A stretch of DNA of 64,000 bases from Aquibacillus albus (lineage in GTDB: Bacteria > Bacillota > Bacilli > Bacillales > Amphibacillaceae): assembly GCF_016908325.1 (NCBI RefSeq), contig NZ_JAFBDR010000021.1, positions 1 through 64,000 of the forward strand, written 5' to 3'. The notes beneath the pieces were generated by a model. The model did no database searches and was not told the DNA's origin. It saw nothing but the letters and a program-made list of their open reading frames with translations. A program made the position numbers and the translations under genes. The stretch's first letter is position 1; each line of letters begins with the position of its first letter. This document shows, piece by piece, positions 8,085 through 16,130 of this stretch.

Positions 8085-10160
8085 ATGATTAAAACGGATA
8101 CGATGCTTCGTAAACTAAATAATTATCAAAAAGATGCTGTTTTAGATAATAGTCCTGCACTGCTTCTAAATGCTCATGTCGGAAGCGGAAAAACAACCGT
8201 TCTCATATCAAAAGTGATGTACCTCCGTTTCGTAAAAGCGATTGATTTAAAGGATATGGTCGTTCTCACGTTTACGAATAAAGCTGCCAAGGAAATCAAG
8301 GATCGAATCAAAACGGAAAACTCAGAAATAAAAGATAAAGACATGCCTTATTTTGGCACGTTTCATCATGTTGCGTCTAAATTGTTGTCTCAATCCTTGC
8401 CTGTTGAAGATATTGGTTATACCAGTGATTTCACCATTATGGACCCAGATGAATTAATGGAAATGGCGTATCGATTAATGATTGAACATCGATTTAACAT
8501 TAAATTTAAGAATAAACTCCCAAATCGGATTGAAGCAATAAAGAACGGAATTACGTTGTATGGAAATATGAAACGAGAAGATGATATGGCAGCATTATGG
8601 GAGTGTATGGTAGAAGAAAAACAAAAGCAAAATAAAATGGATTTCGATGATTTAATTATTAATGCAACGAAACTATTGAAAATAGGATTATTTACACCGA
8701 AGTGGATTATTATAGATGAATTCCAGGATTGTAATGCGGCCCAGTTAGCATTCATGAAAGAAATGTGTGGAACTGACACGAAGCTGTTCGTCGTCGGCGA
8801 CCCTAATCAGATTATTTACTCGTGGCGGGGGAGCGAGAAAAATATATTTACGACTTTTAAACAAACCTATGATGCCAAGGAAATGACGCTACCGATTAAC
8901 TATCGATCAAGCTCCACGATCCTTGATGCAGCTAAGCAGTTTTTAGCAGATAGCTCAGAGCTAGAAGGGGTACGAGAGGAAGGGAACAAAATCGTCGTTA
9001 AAAATCACTATAATCCGTTTAATGAAGCCAAATATTTGTGTGATCAAATAAAAAACCTACAAAGAGAGGCTGCTGTAAACTATAGAGATATTGCCATCTT
9101 TTACCGTACCCAAAGACAATCAAAGACGATTGAAGATGCACTGGTCAAAGAAAGAATACCAGTAGAGGTTTCCATGAAAAAGTCATTAAAAGATGTTCCT
9201 GTTCTCAGGTGGTTTGTCAGTTTGCTGAAGGCATCGATCAATAGCAATGATAAGAACAATATCATTACTGCGTTAAATAATAAGGAGTTCGGTGAAGGTC
9301 TTTCTTTTGCGAAAATAAGAGGGTTATGGAAGTCGGAGGATTCGTCTGTTTTACTTGATAAAATAATTGGCTTTGAAGCATGGTGCAATCCTACGAAAGT
9401 AGAAAATATTTCAGAGATCTATGATTACTTTGAACTGGATAATTACCTTTCACCAACATCATCCACTTATCTAGAAAATAAAACATTTATTTTAGATTTC
9501 ATCGATAGTATGAAGCATTATATCGACGATAAAAAGCTAGCTCTAACCGAAGGAATGCTGGAATATCTCAATTCATCTACATTGTATGGCTTAAATATCT
9601 TGAAAGATTCAATCGATGTAGAGGATGATAGTGTCAAACTGATGACATTACATGCCTGCAAGGGATTGGAATTCAATCATGTCTTTATCGTTGGCGCTAA
9701 TGATGGATTAATTCCATTGCGTAGTTCTTCAACTGAGGCGTATGAAGAGGAAAAGCGGTTATTTTTTGTAGGAATCACGAGAGCTAAAGATGATTTGGAA
9801 ATCTCCTATTATACCAATCCGGACAATTATCGCGTGCTGGAAGGGCCAAGTGATTTTGTTTATATGCTGCCAAGTCATTTGGTTGCTAAAGAAGAAAGTA
9901 AGGCCCGTCTTGTGGATCTACAATCGATTAGAAAAGAGATCCAAGAAAATCAAGTGAAAAGTGCCCAAATTCAAGAGAGTACGCCGATAGAGGGAGATGA
10001 TCCAGAAGAGAAATCTAGTGACGAAAAACGTGTGAAGCATGAAAAATATGGAGAGGGAATCATTGAGTCAGAAGATGCAGATTCCATCACAGTTATATTT
10101 GATGCTTATGGCAGCAAAACATTCTCTAAGTTTTTTACTACGTTAGAGTATTTGTCGTAA
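8085..10160 (+). CDS. UvrD/PcrA-like superfamily 1 helicase, paralogue of PcrA
   Basis: 691 aa, second gene of the operon. Motifs: Walker A AHVGSGKTTVL (about 29-39), LTFTNKAAKEIKDRI (motif Ia), DEFQD (about 211-215), GDPNQIIYSWRGS (motif III region), NYRSS (motif IV), LHACKGLEF (motif V) and FVGITRAKDDLE (motif VI). The last 45 residues (KHEKYGEGIIES...) resemble the C-terminal Tudor-like tail of PcrA encoded at 61535-63763 ([12 protein letters not shown]). In PcrA/UvrD that tail contacts RNA polymerase. The protein is shorter than PcrA (742 aa) and diverged, so it is a second specialised helicase rather than a replacement. Its tight coupling to the MrfA-like gene implies joint function in SOS-induced repair; what it unwinds is unknown. 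Confidence 0.85.
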   Translation: MIKTDTMLRKLNNYQKDAVLDNSPALLLNAHVGSGKTTVLISKVMYLRFVKAIDLKDMVVLTFTNKAAKEIKDRIKTENSEIKDKDMPYFGTFHHVASKLLSQSLPVEDIGYTSDFTIMDPDELMEMAYRLMIEHRFNIKFKNKLPNRIEAIKNGITLYGNMKREDDMAALWECMVEEKQKQNKMDFDDLIINATKLLKIGLFTPKWIIIDEFQDCNAAQLAFMKEMCGTDTKLFVVGDPNQIIYSWRGSEKNIFTTFKQTYDAKEMTLPINYRSSSTILDAAKQFLADSSELEGVREEGNKIVVKNHYNPFNEAKYLCDQIKNLQREAAVNYRDIAIFYRTQRQSKTIEDALVKERIPVEVSMKKSLKDVPVLRWFVSLLKASINSNDKNNIITALNNKEFGEGLSFAKIRGLWKSEDSSVLLDKIIGFEAWCNPTKVENISEIYDYFELDNYLSPTSSTYLENKTFILDFIDSMKHYIDDKKLALTEGMLEYLNSSTLYGLNILKDSIDVEDDSVKLMTLHACKGLEFNHVFIVGANDGLIPLRSSSTEAYEEEKRLFFVGITRAKDDLEISYYTNPDNYRVLEGPSDFVYMLPSHLVAKEESKARLVDLQSIRKEIQENQVKSAQIQESTPIEGDDPEEKSSDEKRVKHEKYGEGIIESEDADSITVIFDAYGSKTFSKFFTTLEYLS

Positions 10161-10305
10161 ATGAAAGTACAAGCCCGTTTAGTTCCGAACGATTTATATT
10201 AAAATCAAATTCTTAGTTGTCCACAGTACTTATATTTCAAGCACACGAATAAAATGCAGTAAGTGAGATTCGTTCTCATTAATTCTCTTTTATGGAGGGC
10301 GGAAA

Positions 10306-10779
10306 ATGGGGCATTCGATTAACGGCTATCATGATTTTTTCACAGTTATTTCGAATGAACGGAAAATTGGCGGGGTAATTGAGGCAGAGGAAATTCGACT
10401 TCGTTCAGGAGAAAAATTCCAATCTCCGGTTTTTACTCATATTGACTATTCAGGCTCAACGTTTTATACAATTTGTTTTATTACTAATACGGGCACAAAA
10501 ATCATAACTCATGTAGATGATATAAGTACAATCAAATCACCTGTTCACAAACGAGTACAAGATATAAATAATGAGTACTATAGAGAAATAAAAGTGAAAG
10601 AAAAACTAAAATACTTGAAACGATTATGTCAAGTAGACCAAGGTGCTTATATGAAGCCATTTGTTGAGGAAGCTATGCTTATTATTAATGACATAGGTTA
10701 TAAAAATGTGAAGCAATTAAATGATTTAAATATTGAACGATTGTCAAATGAGAAATGTAAAGACTCTAAAATAGCATAA
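10306..10779 (+). CDS. Hypothetical protein, unrecognised
   Basis: 157 aa with a convincing start: GGAGGGCGG six to nine bases before ATG 10306. The first ~75 residues look like a beta-rich domain (alternating hydrophobics, YSGSTFYTICFITNTG). The rest is charged and probably helical, with a KEKLKYLKRLC segment and IGYKNVKQLNDLNIERL, which vaguely recalls a helix-hairpin-helix but is not convincing. No signal peptide or membrane segment. It lies 145 bases beyond the UvrD-like gene with no clear terminator between, so it might be transcribed with the helicases, and a strong bidirectional terminator follows. No function can be assigned. Confidence 0.6.
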   Translation: MGHSINGYHDFFTVISNERKIGGVIEAEEIRLRSGEKFQSPVFTHIDYSGSTFYTICFITNTGTKIITHVDDISTIKSPVHKRVQDINNEYYREIKVKEKLKYLKRLCQVDQGAYMKPFVEEAMLIINDIGYKNVKQLNDLNIERLSNEKCKDSKIA

Positions 10780-10800
10780 ATACTTATATATCAAAGGTAT

Positions 10801-10860
10801 AAGAGCCAGAACCGAAGGGCTATCTAGTTATTCGCCCTGTGGTTCCGGCTCTTATTTTTG
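10801..10860. terminator. Bidirectional terminator between the orphan gene and encapsulin
   Basis: AAGAGCCAGAACC (10801-10813) pairs with GGTTCCGGCTCTT (10841-10853), and an inner GGGC/GCCC extends the hairpin. A T-run follows on the plus strand, and A residues on the other side allow use by the convergent encapsulin operon ending at 10865. Confidence 0.85.
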
Positions 10861-10864
10861 TTCT

Positions 10865-11713
10865 TTAGTCATTTGGATTTTCTAATGTACATATGGCACT
10901 CGGACGTTTAATTCTTGGCACGATACACTCATAGATTCTAAATAAGTAGTTCATATTTTCGCTATCCATAAAAGCTGTTTCAATATCTTCCGCAATGGCA
11001 AGATCAAGATTGTGTCTTCCAGTTGCAATTAATAGTCCGGTCTGTCCCTTTAGAACTGGTGATTGGAAAACACCATCGGTTACTAATTCACGAACATGTT
11101 CGATTTCAAGAACATTTGTCCCTTGATGAACACGGTGAAGTAGTGCATAGAGATCAGGAGATAATACTAAAGCATATGGTCCGCTATGTCCCATTTGAAG
11201 TAATTTATTTCTTGCCTCAACAATGTCATTAAATGCGTTTCCAGATTTCATCCAATCAGAACGAATATGAGATAAATGTCCTTTTACGTTGGAAAGACCG
11301 GATATATTAAATTCGGTTGAACCATTAAAGATTAGATCATCTTCTAATAGTGCACATTGTGTAACAGCATTTGCAGCTTGCGAAAAATCAACTGGAATGT
11401 CTAATGCTCTTGCTTGCTCTAAATCACGCCAAAATAAATTAAAATCTTTATATAGCAATGGAATGGTTAAGTGAATACGTTTGGTTGAGTTAGATGTTTC
11501 TAAATCTTCTCCATGAAAACTTAGCTGCCCTTTCCCTGTTTCATCAAAAACATCATTGATAACAGATTGTACCCCTTGTCCTAATGGGCCATAAATATCA
11601 ATGAAGCGTCTTCCAATCAGGTTTCGACGTGCATTTTCAATGACAATTTCATCAAGTTTTTCCCATTCTTGTTCTGATAACGGAGCATCATGGTATTTTT
11701 GTACTTTATTCAT
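10865..11713 (-). CDS. Encapsulin nanocompartment shell protein (family 1, HK97 fold)
   Basis: 282 aa, the usual length of classical encapsulin/linocin-M18 shell proteins. Typical features are the N-terminal APLSEQEWEKLDEIVIENARRNLIGRRFIDIYGP helix region, the PLLYKDFNLFWRDLEQARALDIPVDFS segment of the E-loop/P-domain, NDIVEARNKLLQMGHSGPYALVLSPDLYALL, and the C-terminal YLFRIYECIVPRIKRPSAICTLE strand. Such proteins self-assemble into icosahedral shells. It is the second gene of a two-gene operon: its cargo gene ends 23 bases upstream and carries a C-terminal targeting peptide. RBS AGGAGGG lies 11 bases before ATG 11713. With an IMEF cargo, the system is expected to be an iron-storage compartment like that of Quasibacillus thermotolerans. 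The terminator at 10801-10860 closes the operon. Confidence 0.93.
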   Translation of the reverse strand: MNKVQKYHDAPLSEQEWEKLDEIVIENARRNLIGRRFIDIYGPLGQGVQSVINDVFDETGKGQLSFHGEDLETSNSTKRIHLTIPLLYKDFNLFWRDLEQARALDIPVDFSQAANAVTQCALLEDDLIFNGSTEFNISGLSNVKGHLSHIRSDWMKSGNAFNDIVEARNKLLQMGHSGPYALVLSPDLYALLHRVHQGTNVLEIEHVRELVTDGVFQSPVLKGQTGLLIATGRHNLDLAIAEDIETAFMDSENMNYLFRIYECIVPRIKRPSAICTLENPND

Positions 11714-11736
11714 AAAGATATGAGCCCTCCTATGTT

Positions 11737-12345
11737 TTAATATTGTTTTTTTAGACTACCTACTGTTAATCGTTTCATTGGTTTATTCACGGATGCTTGT
11801 TTGTTATCCGTGGGTTGAGAAGTACCTTCATTTGTTGTATATTTTTCAACCTTTAAGCTTTCGTTAACGTCATGCTTTTCATCGGTTGGTACGGAGCCAG
11901 GAGCTGATGCAGCACCATCAAAGGTATCATTTAGTTCCGTTAAGATCGTTTTTATAGATTGATAATCTAAATCAGTAGAATTCCGCATTTGTGTCAAGCT
12001 CTCTGCATGCTCTGTATCTTTAAATGTAAATAATGCTAAATCAAGGTGCTCTAAGAAATTATGCAGTCCAAATTTTTCAAGACTAATATCCTGTAATATA
12101 TGTACAAATTCGAAATTCTCTGCTGTTCTCGAATTTTCATTTTCAATAAAATAGTCCATCTTTGGTAATAAGGCGTTTAATCGATCAAGACGCTGTTCTT
12201 CCTCTTCATAAATATGGTGATAATAGAGCCTTTCATGATCATCTTTTGCATTTTCAATACGTGGAGTTAAAATAGCCATAAACTCGTGAATGTTATCTCT
12301 AGTTCTTAAAAATATTTCTTTTAACTCAGTAAAAGAGTTAATCAT
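11737..12345 (-). CDS. IMEF-type iron-mineralising encapsulin cargo protein
   Basis: 202 aa. Residues 1-140 are predicted helical with many acidic and histidine residues (YYHHIYEEEEQRLDRL), consistent with the ferritin-like iron-binding body of the Iron-Mineralising Encapsulin-associated Firmicute (IMEF) family. Residues about 143-190 are a low-complexity linker rich in N, S, T, P and K. The extreme C-terminus is RLTVGSLKKQY, which contains TVGSL, the core of the known IMEF cargo-loading peptide (TVGSLIQ). It is the first gene of the operon with the shell gene and has an AAGGAAGG site before ATG 12345. It is divergent from a Fur-boxed siderophore-binding protein gene. Regulation of this side is not evident: the Fur box is about 195 bases from the start codon. 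Confidence 0.92.
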   Translation of the reverse strand: MINSFTELKEIFLRTRDNIHEFMAILTPRIENAKDDHERLYYHHIYEEEEQRLDRLNALLPKMDYFIENENSRTAENFEFVHILQDISLEKFGLHNFLEHLDLALFTFKDTEHAESLTQMRNSTDLDYQSIKTILTELNDTFDGAASAPGSVPTDEKHDVNESLKVEKYTTNEGTSQPTDNKQASVNKPMKRLTVGSLKKQY

Positions 12346-12501
12346 GTTTCACTTTCCTTCCTTTTTAAATTTTTAACAGAAATATCTAACTCTATCGAAG
12401 TTGCTACTTACTTATAAGAATAGCATAGTACCTGATAGTAATTAAACTAATACTAATTTCTTTGCCTAACGTTAATAATATTAAACTTTATGATTTTGTT
12501 A

Positions 12502-12530
12502 TTGATTTTGTCAGCTAACCGTTGTATAAT
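12502..12530 (+). promoter_or_regulatory. Sigma-A promoter of the first siderophore importer
   Basis: TTGATT at 12502-12507 and TATAAT at 12525-12530, spacing 17 bases. The Fur box begins 10 bases after the -10, so repression would occlude the transcription start. Confidence 0.75.
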
Positions 12531-12540
12531 CACTCCTAGT

Positions 12541-12559
12541 GATAATGATTATCAATATC
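12541..12559. promoter_or_regulatory. Fur box
   Basis: GATAATGATTATCAATATC is a close match to the 19-bp Fur consensus GATAATGATAATCATTATC. It lies between the promoter and start codon of the siderophore-binding protein, in the shared region with the divergent encapsulin operon. Confidence 0.88.
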
Positions 12560-12590
12560 ATAAAATACATAATAAGGAGAGGAATAAAAT

Positions 12591-13640
12591 ATGTTTACAA
12601 CATATTCTTTAAGAAGAAAATGGTCATTTTCTTTACTTGCAATTTTTTTAAGCCTTGTATTGGCTTTAGTTGGTTGTGGTAATCAAGAGGCAGAAGGTAA
12701 TGAAGATGCGGATCAAACGGAGAACAATCAAGAAGCTGAAAATAATCAAGAGGATGAAACAAACGAAGAAGAACAAGCTGCTGAGACAGAAAATGTTCGC
12801 ACAATTGAACATGCAATGGGCACAACGGAGATTGACGGAACTCCTGAGAGAATCGTTACTTTATACCAAGGTGCAAATGATGCTGCTATTGCTTTAGGAG
12901 TAACGCCGGTTGGAATAGTTGAATCTTGGATAGAACAACCTGTTTATAAGTATCTAAGAGATGAATTAAGCGAAGTTCCAATTGTTGGTCTAGAGACTCA
13001 ACCCAATTTAGAGGAGATTGCAAAATTAAATCCAGATTTAATTATCGCTTCCAAATTACGACACGAAGAAGTGTATGATCAGTTGTCACAAATTGCTCCA
13101 ACCGTTTCCCATGAAACTGTATTTAAGTATAAAGAGACAGTTGAGTTAATGGGTAGCGCAATGAATATAGAAGACAAAGCTGATGAGGTTCTTTCTGCAT
13201 GGGATGAACGAGTAACTGACTTAAGCGGGAAGCTTGAAGAGAAGTTAGGTGACCAATGGCCACTAAATGTTTCCGTTCTTAACTTTAGAGAAGATCACGC
13301 TCGGATTTACAATACTGGTTTTGCGGGATCCATATTAGATGAGCTTGGATTTACACGTCCGGAAAATCAACAGATTGACGATGCAGTAACAATGTTAAAT
13401 GATAAAGAAAGTATTACTGAAATGAACGCTGATGTTTTCTATATTTTTATGGATGATAGCGAAGCAGTACAACAAACCTATGAAGAGTGGACGAATCATC
13501 CGTTATGGGCAGATCTGGATGCTGTAAAAGCTGACCAAGTATACCAAGTGGACCTTGCAACTTGGAACATGGCAGGAGGTATTTTAGCAGCAAACTTAAT
13601 GCTTGATGATATTTATGATAGATTTGATTTAGAAAAATAA
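12591..13640 (+). CDS. Iron-siderophore ABC transporter substrate-binding lipoprotein (FecB/YfmC-like)
   Basis: 349 aa lipoprotein with an N-terminal hydrophobic helix and lipobox LVGC (Cys about residue 29). An acidic, N/E/Q-rich spacer runs to about residue 68, followed by a type III periplasmic-binding fold (EIDGTPERIVTLYQGANDAAIALGVTPVGI, then NPDLIIASKLRHEEVYDQL). This is the iron-hydroxamate/citrate binding family; overall it reads closest to YfmC/YfiY-type proteins of Bacillus, but the ligand cannot be fixed by eye. It is the first gene of a Fur-controlled cluster with two FecCD permeases; a small hairpin separates it from them. RBS AAGGAGAGG precedes ATG 12591. Confidence 0.88.
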   Translation: MFTTYSLRRKWSFSLLAIFLSLVLALVGCGNQEAEGNEDADQTENNQEAENNQEDETNEEEQAAETENVRTIEHAMGTTEIDGTPERIVTLYQGANDAAIALGVTPVGIVESWIEQPVYKYLRDELSEVPIVGLETQPNLEEIAKLNPDLIIASKLRHEEVYDQLSQIAPTVSHETVFKYKETVELMGSAMNIEDKADEVLSAWDERVTDLSGKLEEKLGDQWPLNVSVLNFREDHARIYNTGFAGSILDELGFTRPENQQIDDAVTMLNDKESITEMNADVFYIFMDDSEAVQQTYEEWTNHPLWADLDAVKADQVYQVDLATWNMAGGILAANLMLDDIYDRFDLEK

Positions 13641-13650
13641 TGATAAGGAT

Positions 13651-13673
13651 AGGAGGGGGTATATCTTCCTCCT
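13651..13673 (+). terminator. Attenuator-like hairpin between binding-protein and permease genes
   Basis: AGGAGG (13651-13656) pairs with CCTCCT (13668-13673) and is followed by a T-rich stretch. It could terminate some transcripts and raise the binding protein over the permeases. The rest of the gap to 13804 holds no ORF of its own. Confidence 0.4.
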
Positions 13674-13804
13674 TTCTTTGTTTATATTGCTCAGAATTTA
13701 AACGTGATTGACAGTATAAATTAAGACTTTCACCATTACGACCTGGCGATAAGTCAATTTTTTCTAATATCTTCTTAATTAATTCGAATAGGGAAGAGGA
13801 TAAA

Positions 13805-14821
13805 ATGGGTAATTTATTTGCTAGTACAAATTCAAAAGTAGTAGGTTTATTTTTTAGTCTTATCATATTTTTATTTTCTTTTATTTTAAGTATCGTATTG
13901 GGAAAGACCCCTATTACCTTGCAAGTTGCTATCGATGCTTTTTTAAATTATGATGAGTCCGTTACTGAACACATTATTATAACGACTTCACGATTGACGA
14001 GAGCAGTGATTGCAGCTGTAATTGGTGCCAGCCTCGCAATAGCAGGTACTCTCATGCAAGCATTGACAAGAAATCCACTTGCAGCACCTGATATTTTTGG
14101 AATTAATGCGGGCGCTCTATTCTTCATCGTTTTCTCAGCAACGTTTTTTTCTGTTAATTCATTAGTTCATTATATGTGGATAGCTTTTATTGGAGCAGCG
14201 GTGGCAGCTATACTTGTCTATTTTCTTGGCTCTATTGGGCATGAAGGATTGTCACCAATTAAAATAGTATTAGCAGGTGCAGCTATTACCGCCCTATTTG
14301 TTTCTTTTACACAAGGGTTATTAGTTATTGACGAGCAAGGGATACAAAGTGTTTTATTCTGGTTGGCAGGATCTGTTGCAGGAAGAAGTATGGATATGCT
14401 TTTACCGGTATTACCATTTATAATTTCAGGAGTATTAGTAGCTTTATTTTTAGGTAAAGCCATTAATATTTTGATGTCGGGTGATGATGTAGCAAAGAGT
14501 TTAGGTCAGAACGTAATTTTAGTAAAAGTTATGATTGGTATAGTAGTCGTTTTTCTAGCAGGTGGGTCAGTAGCGGTTGCAGGGTCAATCGGATTTATTG
14601 GTTTAATCGTGCCCCATATTGTACGTGGCATAATTGGGACCGATTATAGGTGGGTGATCCCCTTTAGTGCTTTAATTGGAGCAAGTTTACTACTTTTAGC
14701 AGATGTGGCAGCAAGGTTTGTTATTATGCCCCAAGAAATGCCGATAGGTGTAATGACTGCATTTTTGGGAACTCCATTTTTTATTTATATTGCACGTAGG
14801 GGGTTAACAAGGAATGACTAA
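13805..14821 (+). CDS. FecCD-family iron-siderophore ABC permease (subunit 1)
   Basis: 338 aa with about nine to ten membrane segments. Family marks: TTSRLTRAVIAAVIGASLAIAG near residue 60, ALTRNPLAAPDIFGINAG, LAGAAITALFVSFTQGLL, and the C-terminal GSIGFIGLIVPHIVRGIIGTDYRWVIPFSALIGA, the segment that couples to the ATPase. It forms a heterodimeric channel with the next gene, which it overlaps by 8 bases. RBS GGGAAGAGG precedes ATG 13805. No intact ATPase gene follows the pair, only a decayed one at 15906-16083. Confidence 0.9.
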   Translation: MGNLFASTNSKVVGLFFSLIIFLFSFILSIVLGKTPITLQVAIDAFLNYDESVTEHIIITTSRLTRAVIAAVIGASLAIAGTLMQALTRNPLAAPDIFGINAGALFFIVFSATFFSVNSLVHYMWIAFIGAAVAAILVYFLGSIGHEGLSPIKIVLAGAAITALFVSFTQGLLVIDEQGIQSVLFWLAGSVAGRSMDMLLPVLPFIISGVLVALFLGKAINILMSGDDVAKSLGQNVILVKVMIGIVVVFLAGGSVAVAGSIGFIGLIVPHIVRGIIGTDYRWVIPFSALIGASLLLLADVAARFVIMPQEMPIGVMTAFLGTPFFIYIARRGLTRND

Positions 14822-15854
14822 GTTTATTTCGGTAAGAAGTAAATCAGGTTCTATTTCATGTCAATTAAATAAAAAGACATTATATATATTTACTATCCTT
14901 TTTTTGTTTTCATTGTTGATTTTTGTCATTAGTTTATCAGTTGGAAGTAGTCACATCCACCCACTAGCGGTTATCAAACACTTATTTGGTTATGGAAGTG
15001 GTGAATATGACTTTACTATAAATACTCTGAGGTTACCAAGAGTTTTACTTGCCTTTCTCGTTGGTTCTGCATTAGGTGTTTCAGGATTAATCTTGCAAGG
15101 AATTGTACGCAATCCTCTTGCTTCTCCAGATATTATCGGGATAACAGGAGGAGCCTCTGTGGGAGCGGTTATATTTATTGTTTATTTTGTAGGTGCAATC
15201 AGCATAAAGTTGATGCCTCTAGCGGCTTTATTAGGAGCGACAATTGTTTCCATTATAGTTTATAGTTTGTCATGGAAAAAAGGAGTTACTCCGATTCGTC
15301 TTGTACTGATAGGGATTGGAGTAGCGGCAGCTGCGAACGCTATAGTAACGATGTTTATTGTTCTCAGTGATACATTTGCTACAACGAGAGCTTATCTTTG
15401 GTTAACGGGAAGTCTGTACGGAGCAAATTTGCAAGATGTGCTTTCTATGTTACCATGGGTTCTTATTTTTATTCCTGTTTCACTTTTATTTTCTAGAACA
15501 ATGGACGTTAAAGAGTTAGGAGACGATGTGGCTTTAGGTCTTGGTGTAAATGTGCAGCTTCAACGACTGCTATTATTATTTATTAGTGTGTCATTAGCAG
15601 GAGCAGCTGTAGCTTTTGCAGGAGGTATTGGATTTGTAGGCTTGATTGCTCCACATATCGCTAGAATGCTTGCTGGTCGTTCATTTGCCGGTCTTGTACC
15701 GACCTCAGCATTAATAGGTGGAATCATTGTAATGGTCGCGGATATTGTTGCAAGGACAGCATTTTTACCACTCGATATTCCTGCTGGTGTATTTACTTCC
15801 GGAATTGGTGCTCCATTTTTTATTTATTTGTTATATAGGAACCGAAACATGTAA
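14814..15854 (+). CDS. FecCD-family iron-siderophore ABC permease (subunit 2)
   Basis: 346 aa, multi-spanning. Marks: LRLPRVLLAFLVGSALGVSGLILQGIVRNPLASPDIIGITGGASVG, GGIGFVGLIAPHIARMLAGRSFAGLVPTSALIGG and the C-terminal LDIPAGVFTSGIGAPFFIYLLYRNR. It pairs with the preceding permease. The start ATG 14814 lies inside the upstream gene and is translated by coupling. Downstream, the expected ATPase gene is a degenerate fragment. The pair must therefore use another ATPase, most simply the one at 17317-18162. Confidence 0.9.
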   Translation: MTKFISVRSKSGSISCQLNKKTLYIFTILFLFSLLIFVISLSVGSSHIHPLAVIKHLFGYGSGEYDFTINTLRLPRVLLAFLVGSALGVSGLILQGIVRNPLASPDIIGITGGASVGAVIFIVYFVGAISIKLMPLAALLGATIVSIIVYSLSWKKGVTPIRLVLIGIGVAAAANAIVTMFIVLSDTFATTRAYLWLTGSLYGANLQDVLSMLPWVLIFIPVSLLFSRTMDVKELGDDVALGLGVNVQLQRLLLLFISVSLAGAAVAFAGGIGFVGLIAPHIARMLAGRSFAGLVPTSALIGGIIVMVADIVARTAFLPLDIPAGVFTSGIGAPFFIYLLYRNRNM

Positions 15855-15905
15855 ATATACTTTTAAATGAAGAGAGTTTTAGAACAAGTAGTGAAGGGCG
15901 TGAGT

Positions 15906-16083
15906 GTGTTAGTAGCGAGGTCTCTGAACTTAGGTTATAGTGATCATTTAATTATTGAAGATCTCAAGTCTGAAACTTCCTACTGGAGAAATAACGGTAT
16001 TCGTTGGTCCCGCTAGGTGTGAAAAGTCTACACTATCACGTTCACTTGCCCCTCTTTTAAACCCAAAATCAGGTTACAATTAA
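15906..16083 (+). pseudogene. Degenerate N-terminal fragment of a FecE/FhuC-type ABC ATPase
   Basis: From GTG 15906 the reading gives VARSLNLGYSDHLIIEDL and then leaves frame. Removing one A at 15966/15967 restores SLKLPTGEITVFVGP, followed by ARCEKSTLSRSLAPLLNPKSG and a stop at 16081-16083. This is the start of a siderophore ABC ATPase: the segment before Walker A, Walker A itself, and the 'PLLNPKSG' region. Walker A, normally GPNGCGKST, has become GPARCEKST, losing the conserved GK lysine context. Everything after residue ~60 (signature, Walker B) is gone. It sits exactly where the ATPase gene of a binding protein-permease-permease-ATPase operon belongs. It cannot be functional. Confidence 0.85.
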
Positions 16084-16130
16084 CTGTTTTGTTAGAAATA
16101 CCGGAACGTCCAGTAGTTATCTCTTTCCCA

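Noticed and set aside
11023-11474. Two open frames on the plus strand across the encapsulin gene
   Set aside because: They are antisense shadows of a clearly recognised shell protein; no ribosome-binding site.
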